Source: AP-15 sp963846635
GTDB taxonomy: Bacteria > Pseudomonadota > Alphaproteobacteria > ATCC43930 > CGMCC-115725
NCBI GenBank assembly: GCA_963846635.1
Contig: CAWJXM010000014.1
Span: 1 to 64,000, forward strand
Length of the DNA: 64,000 nucleotides
Direction: 5' to 3'
Each line of letters starts with the position of its first letter. Within the stretch, counting starts at the first letter, position 1. The notes beneath the pieces are model-generated. The model saw nothing but the letters and a program-made list of their open reading frames with translations, was not told the DNA's origin and searched no databases. Both the position numbers and the translations under genes were made by a program. Shown one piece after another: positions 59,965-64,000 of this stretch.

Positions 59965-60573
59965 GTGAGCGTGACCGGCATCCAGCCAATAGACAATCGC
60001 TTGTTTATTTTGATCTTACAGCATCCGCGGGAAAAAAAGGAGCCGCTGGCGACCGCTGCCGAAACCGTCGCCCTGCTGCGGCACGCCGCGCTTGTAGTGG
60101 GTTTGTCCTGGGCAAACTTGTCTCACGCTCTTGGTCGTCCTGCCGATCCACAGCATTGGGGGGTGCTTTACCTCGGCTCGGCGCGGCCGCACGCATTCAA
60201 TCTCGGGCGCGATGTCGTTGCCGTCGATCGTCACGGCGAGCCGGAACCCAACCAGAGTGCCGTGTTGCGCGATCTCGAGGGCGCCGTTTTATTGGACGGC
60301 AGCTGGAGCGAGGCGAAAGCGCTGTGGTGGCGCAATCCATGGCTCCTCAAATTGCGCCGGCTGGTTCTCGATCCGCAGCATCGATCGCATTACAACCGTG
60401 TGCGCCGCGAGCCGCGCCGTGAAGCCTTATCGACGATCGAAGCGGCGGGCTTGTTGCTGGCCCGCGTCGAGGAACGGCCCGAGATCGAAACGGCAATGAC
60501 AGCGGCACTCGACCGGATGATTGCCGAGACCCGCCCGCGACGCGAACGCGATCAGCGGCGGGTCAGTGTATAG
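59965..60573 (+). CDS. DTW-domain protein, probable tRNA-uridine aminocarboxypropyltransferase
   Basis: 202 residues from GTG 59965. Family blocks: RLFILILQHPREKKEPLATA, VGLSWANLSHALGRPADPQH, the DTW-type motif as DGSW in GAVLLDGSWSEAKALWWRN, and RREPRREALSTIEAAGLLLA with the Ser-Thr-x-Glu motif. DTW proteins transfer the aminocarboxypropyl group of S-adenosylmethionine to a tRNA uridine. The N-terminal zinc-type Cys cluster of the best-studied members is absent, and an upstream stop excludes an extension. Its last 22 bases overlap the convergent TrmH-family gene. Confidence 0.75.
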   Translation: MSVTGIQPIDNRLFILILQHPREKKEPLATAAETVALLRHAALVVGLSWANLSHALGRPADPQHWGVLYLGSARPHAFNLGRDVVAVDRHGEPEPNQSAVLRDLEGAVLLDGSWSEAKALWWRNPWLLKLRRLVLDPQHRSHYNRVRREPRREALSTIEAAGLLLARVEERPEIETAMTAALDRMIAETRPRRERDQRRVSV

Positions 60574-61313
60574 ATCAGGATTGCCGCGACCGCGGCGACA
60601 TTCAACGACTGCACATTGCCGCTGCCGGGAATCGTTACAATTTCGTCGCAACGAGCGAGAGTTGCAGGATCGAGCCCGGTTTCTTCGTTGCCAAGGACAA
60701 TCGCCGCGGGCTGCGCATGGTTCAGGCGCAAGAGGTCTTTGCCGCCGTTGGCCGCGGTGCCGATGACGCGATAAGCCCTACCGAGATCAGGCAGGCTCTT
60801 GGGCAATGGCGCCTGAAACAGCGTCAGGTATTCGAACCCCCCTTCGGCGACCCGATAGCTCGCGTCGGACGGCAGAGCCTGCTCCGGGCAATCGGCGAGC
60901 ACGAGGCGCTCAACGCCAAAAAATGCGCCAGTGCGCGCAATCGCACCGAGATTGTGCGGGTTGCCGATGCCATCGAGCACCAAGATCGGCTTGCCATCGC
61001 GCGCCCAACCCGGCGCAGCCGACGGATCGAAAGCAGAGAACGGCCGTGCCCGCGCAACCGCAGCGATGCCGCCATGCAATACCGTGCCGGCGACCCGCGC
61101 CAGTTCGGCCGCGCCGACTTCGCGATAGGGTTTGCGCGCCCGGGCGAGTATCTCGCAGAAGCCCTCCACCCGTGCGCGCAGGCTGGGCTCAAAAAAGAGC
61201 CGTTCGACACGTGCCGGATCGCGCTCGAACAGCGCTTTCACCGCGGCGAGCCCGCACACGCGTAAAAGCGCCCGCTGATGCCGCGGAGGGCTGCTCTTGC
61301 GGCAGGCCGTCAT
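60552..61313 (-). CDS. TrmH/SpoU-family RNA 2'-O-methyltransferase
   Basis: 253-residue knotted methyltransferase acting on tRNA or rRNA. The N-terminal substrate-binding part begins with LRVCGLAAVKALFERDPARV. The SPOUT domain carries the three motifs: ILVLDGIGNPHNLGAIARTG, PAAIVLGNEETGLDPATLAR and IVTIPGSGNVQSLNVAAVAA. Its start overlaps the stop of the S10 peptidase gene (ATGA). The target nucleotide cannot be read from sequence. Confidence 0.92.
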   Translation of the reverse strand: MTACRKSSPPRHQRALLRVCGLAAVKALFERDPARVERLFFEPSLRARVEGFCEILARARKPYREVGAAELARVAGTVLHGGIAAVARARPFSAFDPSAAPGWARDGKPILVLDGIGNPHNLGAIARTGAFFGVERLVLADCPEQALPSDASYRVAEGGFEYLTLFQAPLPKSLPDLGRAYRVIGTAANGGKDLLRLNHAQPAAIVLGNEETGLDPATLARCDEIVTIPGSGNVQSLNVAAVAAILIYTLTRR

Positions 61314-62797
61314 TGCGAGGGTGCGGCCCCTTGGGTTGCGTAGAGCCGGGCGGCGTCTTCGGCAAGAGCGGCACGCGATGCCGGTCGCAGATAGACCATG
61401 TGTCCACCGGGATAGACCCGCACCTGGATCTGCGCGCGAACCGTCGCCGGCACCTGCAGCTGATCGATGAACCAGCGCGACGACAGATAGGGGGTGACGA
61501 GGTCATATCGGCCGTTGACGATCAGCACCTTGGTTTCGGGGCGCGTCAGCAGGGCCGCTTCGAGCGAGTTCAACGCCAGCCCCGGCCCGCCTTCATGCCG
61601 CTCGCCGTGCCAATCCCAGTGCCGGACGACATCTCCCGACAACACTTCGTAGGGCCGCTCGGTATGGTAGCCCAAGCTATCGGCGATATAGGTGTTGAAC
61701 GCTGTTCCGAAATCGGCGGCGATCGGCTGCAACAGTGGATCGCCGGCGTTGTCGTGCTGGTCCGAAGGTGCCGGGCGAGCAATCGTTCCATCGTAAAGGC
61801 TCACGACCTCGCCGCGCTGACGCAGAATTTGGCGCGCAAACAAATAATTTGGGACCCGCGCCCGATGGCGCGCCACGAACTCCGGGGTTAACCCGATCAT
61901 GTTCGCGACGCGAACGGTAAACGGATCTCCTGGGGTCGGGCGGCCATGCAGACCGGCGAGCCCGACCAGGTAATCGGACAAGGCGAAGCGCTCGACGGAC
62001 CCCAGATCGGTGCCGGCCGGCAACACGCCAAGTGCGGCCGCGGTTGCGGCATAACTCGGCAGAAAGAAGGCCGAGGCCAGCACATCGCGTTCGCTCGGAT
62101 GCAGCATCGACAAGTCGAGCGCCGGCGAGATCAGGACCAGCCCGCTAACCGTGACATCGTCATCGTGGGGCAGGCGCTGTGCCATTGCCGCCGCGCGAAA
62201 CCCACCGTAGCTCTCGCCGACCAGGTAAATCGGCGAATCCCAGCGTTGATGCCGGGTCAGCCATAAGCGAATGACCGCGTCCAGCGAGGATAAATCGTTC
62301 TCGACATCCCAGAACGGTTGGTCGGGATTTTTTTCGTTGCCCTCGCCGCGGCTATAGCCGGTGCCGACCGGATCGATAAAGACGAGGTCGGTAAACGGCA
62401 GCCAGCTCGATTGATTGTCGACGAGACGCACCGGTGGGGTCGGTGCATCGCCGTTCGCCGGTGTTGCCATGATCTTGGGTCCGAGCGCGCCGAGGTTCAG
62501 AAACACCGAGGCGGCACCCGGTCCGCCATTGAACACAAAGCTGACCGGCCGCGTCGCGCCTGCCGTGCCCCCAACGAGATAGGAAACGGTAAAGATCGAG
62601 GCCGTGGTCGCACCCTTGCGGTCGGTCAGCGACAGGGCCTCTGCGATCGCATCGTAATCGATACGATGCCCGTTGAGCACAAGCGAGTGGTGGGCGACCG
62701 AACGCTGCGGCAATGCATTCTGCGCCTTGTCATCGGCGCGCGCTCCGCCACCGAGGACCAGCAACAGTACGATCGCGGTCGTCGCAATCCGTGACAT
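61310..62797 (-). CDS. S10 family serine carboxypeptidase-like protein, secreted
   Basis: 495 residues with an N-terminal signal peptide (MSRIATTAIVLLLVLGGGAR, cleavage near ARADD). The alpha/beta-hydrolase carboxypeptidase fold is clear: RPVSFVFNGGPGAASVFLNL, NGGPGAAS being the oxyanion segment, and FIDPVGTGYSRGEGNEKN. The nucleophile Ser is in YLVGESYGGFRAAAMAQRL, the Asp in VLIVNGRYDLVTPYLSS, and the His in QVRVYPGGHMVYLRPAS. It should remove C-terminal residues from peptides in the periplasm. Transcribed with the downstream TrmH-family gene. Confidence 0.92.
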   Translation of the reverse strand: MSRIATTAIVLLLVLGGGARADDKAQNALPQRSVAHHSLVLNGHRIDYDAIAEALSLTDRKGATTASIFTVSYLVGGTAGATRPVSFVFNGGPGAASVFLNLGALGPKIMATPANGDAPTPPVRLVDNQSSWLPFTDLVFIDPVGTGYSRGEGNEKNPDQPFWDVENDLSSLDAVIRLWLTRHQRWDSPIYLVGESYGGFRAAAMAQRLPHDDDVTVSGLVLISPALDLSMLHPSERDVLASAFFLPSYAATAAALGVLPAGTDLGSVERFALSDYLVGLAGLHGRPTPGDPFTVRVANMIGLTPEFVARHRARVPNYLFARQILRQRGEVVSLYDGTIARPAPSDQHDNAGDPLLQPIAADFGTAFNTYIADSLGYHTERPYEVLSGDVVRHWDWHGERHEGGPGLALNSLEAALLTRPETKVLIVNGRYDLVTPYLSSRWFIDQLQVPATVRAQIQVRVYPGGHMVYLRPASRAALAEDAARLYATQGAAPSQ

Positions 62798-62893
62798 AGC
62801 CCCCCGTCCCCGCGCCGTTGAGCTTCCAAGTTACATCAGCCGGCAAAGAATGAAATAATCCCCGGGGCACAAACTTGCCGCAGCCTGATCAAC

Positions 62894-63733
62894 ATGGGGG
62901 AAATGCCGATGCCGAGTTCTGCACGCGTTGCTCTGATTACCGGGTGCGGCAAACCGGTCGGGATCGGCAATTCGACAGCGCACGCGCTCGCCGCCGCGGG
63001 TGTTACGGTCGTCGTGTCGGACGTGCTGCCGACCGGGGTCGCCAACGAGCACAATGTCGAAGGCGATATGGACGCTTCCTGGGGCGGCGTCGACAGCCTG
63101 GTTGAGGCGATCGAAAAGGCCGGCGGCACAGCGTCGTCGACCTTGGGAGATGTGAGCGTCGAAGCCGATGCCGGCCGCATGGTCGAGGCGGTACTGAGCC
63201 GCTACGGCCGGCTCGATATCCTCGTCAACAATGCCGGCGCGCCGCAGGGTGCTGACCGCAACGAGATCGAAGACGTGCCGGTCGAGGCCTGGGACCGCAC
63301 CCTTGGCGTCAATGCCCGCGGCTGCTTTTTGATGTCGCGCGCCGCCGTCCCGACGATGCGTAGGGCGGGCTGGGGCCGGATCATCAATGTTTCATCGAAA
63401 GCGGCGTTTCGTCCGGGCCGGCATCGCGCGACCTATGCAGCTTCCAAAGCGGCGATCGTCGGGTTTACCAGATCGCTCGCCTTCGATCTGGCGCCGATCG
63501 GGATCACGGTAAATGCGGTCTGCCCCGGCCCGATCCGCACCTCGCGCGCGATCAGCACCAATCGCCGCGAGTATGGCGACGACCTGGAGACGGGCTTTGC
63601 CGAGCGCTCGAAAGCGATTCCGATGGGTCGCTTCGGCAGCCCCGACGAGGTTGCGGCGATGATCGCTTTTCTTGCCTCCGACGCCGCGTCATTTGTCACC
63701 GGCCAGGCGATCGGAGTCGATGGCGGCTGGTAA
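62894..63733 (+). CDS. Short-chain dehydrogenase/reductase
   Basis: 279 residues (276 if the ATG at 62903 is used). Rossmann-fold oxidoreductase with the glycine motif in VALITGCGKPVGIGNSTAHA, the NNAG motif in LDILVNNAGAPQGADRNEIE, catalytic Ser in RIINVSSKAAFRPGRHRATY, and the Tyr-x3-Lys pair in ATYAASKAAIVGFTRSLAFD. It ends with the usual FLASDAASFVTGQAIGVDGG. The glycine motif GCGKPVGIG is longer than the standard GxxxGIG, and MDASWGGVDSLVEAIEKAGG is longer than usual after the second strand. Substrate unknown. The MFS gene follows 143 bases downstream. Confidence 0.88.
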   Translation: MGEMPMPSSARVALITGCGKPVGIGNSTAHALAAAGVTVVVSDVLPTGVANEHNVEGDMDASWGGVDSLVEAIEKAGGTASSTLGDVSVEADAGRMVEAVLSRYGRLDILVNNAGAPQGADRNEIEDVPVEAWDRTLGVNARGCFLMSRAAVPTMRRAGWGRIINVSSKAAFRPGRHRATYAASKAAIVGFTRSLAFDLAPIGITVNAVCPGPIRTSRAISTNRREYGDDLETGFAERSKAIPMGRFGSPDEVAAMIAFLASDAASFVTGQAIGVDGGW

Positions 63734-63876
63734 GCCCGTAAACTCGTCCCCTATTGCATCAGCTTACTTTCCTTATCAAACCATTACCGTTAGAAAGGGC
63801 GAGCGGTGTCCTTGGATGCCGGGCATCAACAAGAAACGGCGAGCCGTCGCGGCTCCGAAGAAGAGGGAGTAACGTC

Positions 63877-64000
63877 ATGACAGCTACCGGGATTGCTGCG
63901 AGTCCGCTGTCTGCGGCCGAGCACAGCCGGCAATTGCGCCGTGCGGTTGTCGCCGGTACCGTCGGAACCATCATCGAGGCATACGATTTCCTGCTTTACG
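63877..64000 (+). CDS. MFS transporter, metabolite:H+ symporter type, cut by the window end
   Basis: Only the first 41 codons are visible: MTATGIAASPLSAAEHSRQL, then VVAGTVGTIIEAYDFLLY. The VGTxIE(W)YDFxLY segment marks the first membrane helix of MHS-family symporters (dicarboxylate, proline-betaine, shikimate types); the usual Trp is Ala here. ATG 63877 has GAGGGAGT upstream. The gene continues beyond the window. Confidence 0.8.
   Translation, partial: MTATGIAASPLSAAEHSRQLRRAVVAGTVGTIIEAYDFLLY

Noticed and set aside
60830..60850. TATTCGAACCCCC, resembling a tRNA T-loop
   Set aside because: It lies inside the TrmH-family gene and no acceptor or anticodon stem can be drawn around it.

Overview
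The window is GC-rich DNA from an alphaproteobacterium, probably a free-living soil or water heterotroph. The pointers are an alphaproteobacterial-type speF leader ahead of an alanine-racemase-fold ornithine decarboxylase, the def/fmt/truA and dapD/dapE gene groups side by side, a cyoABCD quinol oxidase, and genes of acyl-CoA/polyhydroxybutyrate metabolism (enoyl-CoA hydratase, thiolase, 3-hydroxybutyryl-CoA dehydrogenase, ETF, phasin). The order within the class cannot be fixed from what is visible. No tRNA, rRNA or CRISPR array was recognised.

Layout. 1-5.9 kb is a graveyard of mobile DNA: an ISL3 element cut by the window edge, an IS66-like element with an IS481 element inserted in its transposase (7-bp target duplication visible), and a tyrosine integrase that has lost its catalytic half. 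6-12 kb has a frameshifted flavin-dependent monooxygenase, an enoyl-CoA hydratase and a tetR-emrA-emrB efflux operon with a perfect palindrome as candidate operator. 12.6-16.6 kb is cyoABCD. 16.7-22.8 kb holds an amidohydrolase, folC-accD, a trypsin-like protease, a PPOX-fold protein and an N-formylglutamate amidohydrolase. 23-37.7 kb is a mixed region: aspartoacylase-like and DNA glycosylase genes, two toxin-antitoxin-like pairs whose toxin genes are both broken, tatA, amidase with a small partner, HMG-CoA-lyase-like enzyme, a cation efflux pump, a lipoprotein and a ceramidase-like membrane enzyme. 37.9-44.6 kb goes from thiolase through agmatinase, a structured leader RNA with a 15-codon leader ORF, ornithine decarboxylase, dapD and dapE. 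44.6-51 kb on the minus strand is housekeeping (truA, fmt, def, threonine aldolase, pyrE, HNH nuclease). 51-64 kb has etfB-etfA-hbd, an APC permease, a phasin, a penicillin-binding carboxypeptidase, phosphohexomutase, galU, a DTW-domain protein, a TrmH methyltransferase, an S10 peptidase, an SDR and the start of an MFS transporter.

Two things stand out. First, the ornithine decarboxylase leader: a candidate promoter, a set of clean hairpins and an Arg-rich leader ORF (MVRHAMRSPRTTSRI) with a good ribosome site whose stop codon lies in the loop of a hairpin, which suggests translation-coupled polyamine control. Second, many otherwise well-conserved genes (two monooxygenases, trypsin-like protease, serine hydrolase, HicA, thiolase, peptide deformylase) are broken by single-base indels, while higB carries a nonsense codon. 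A frameshift in peptide deformylase argues that part of this is sequencing or assembly error, so 'pseudogene' here means 'broken as given'. Short palindromic REP-type repeats are scattered through the window, and one copy sits inside the IS481 transposase gene.
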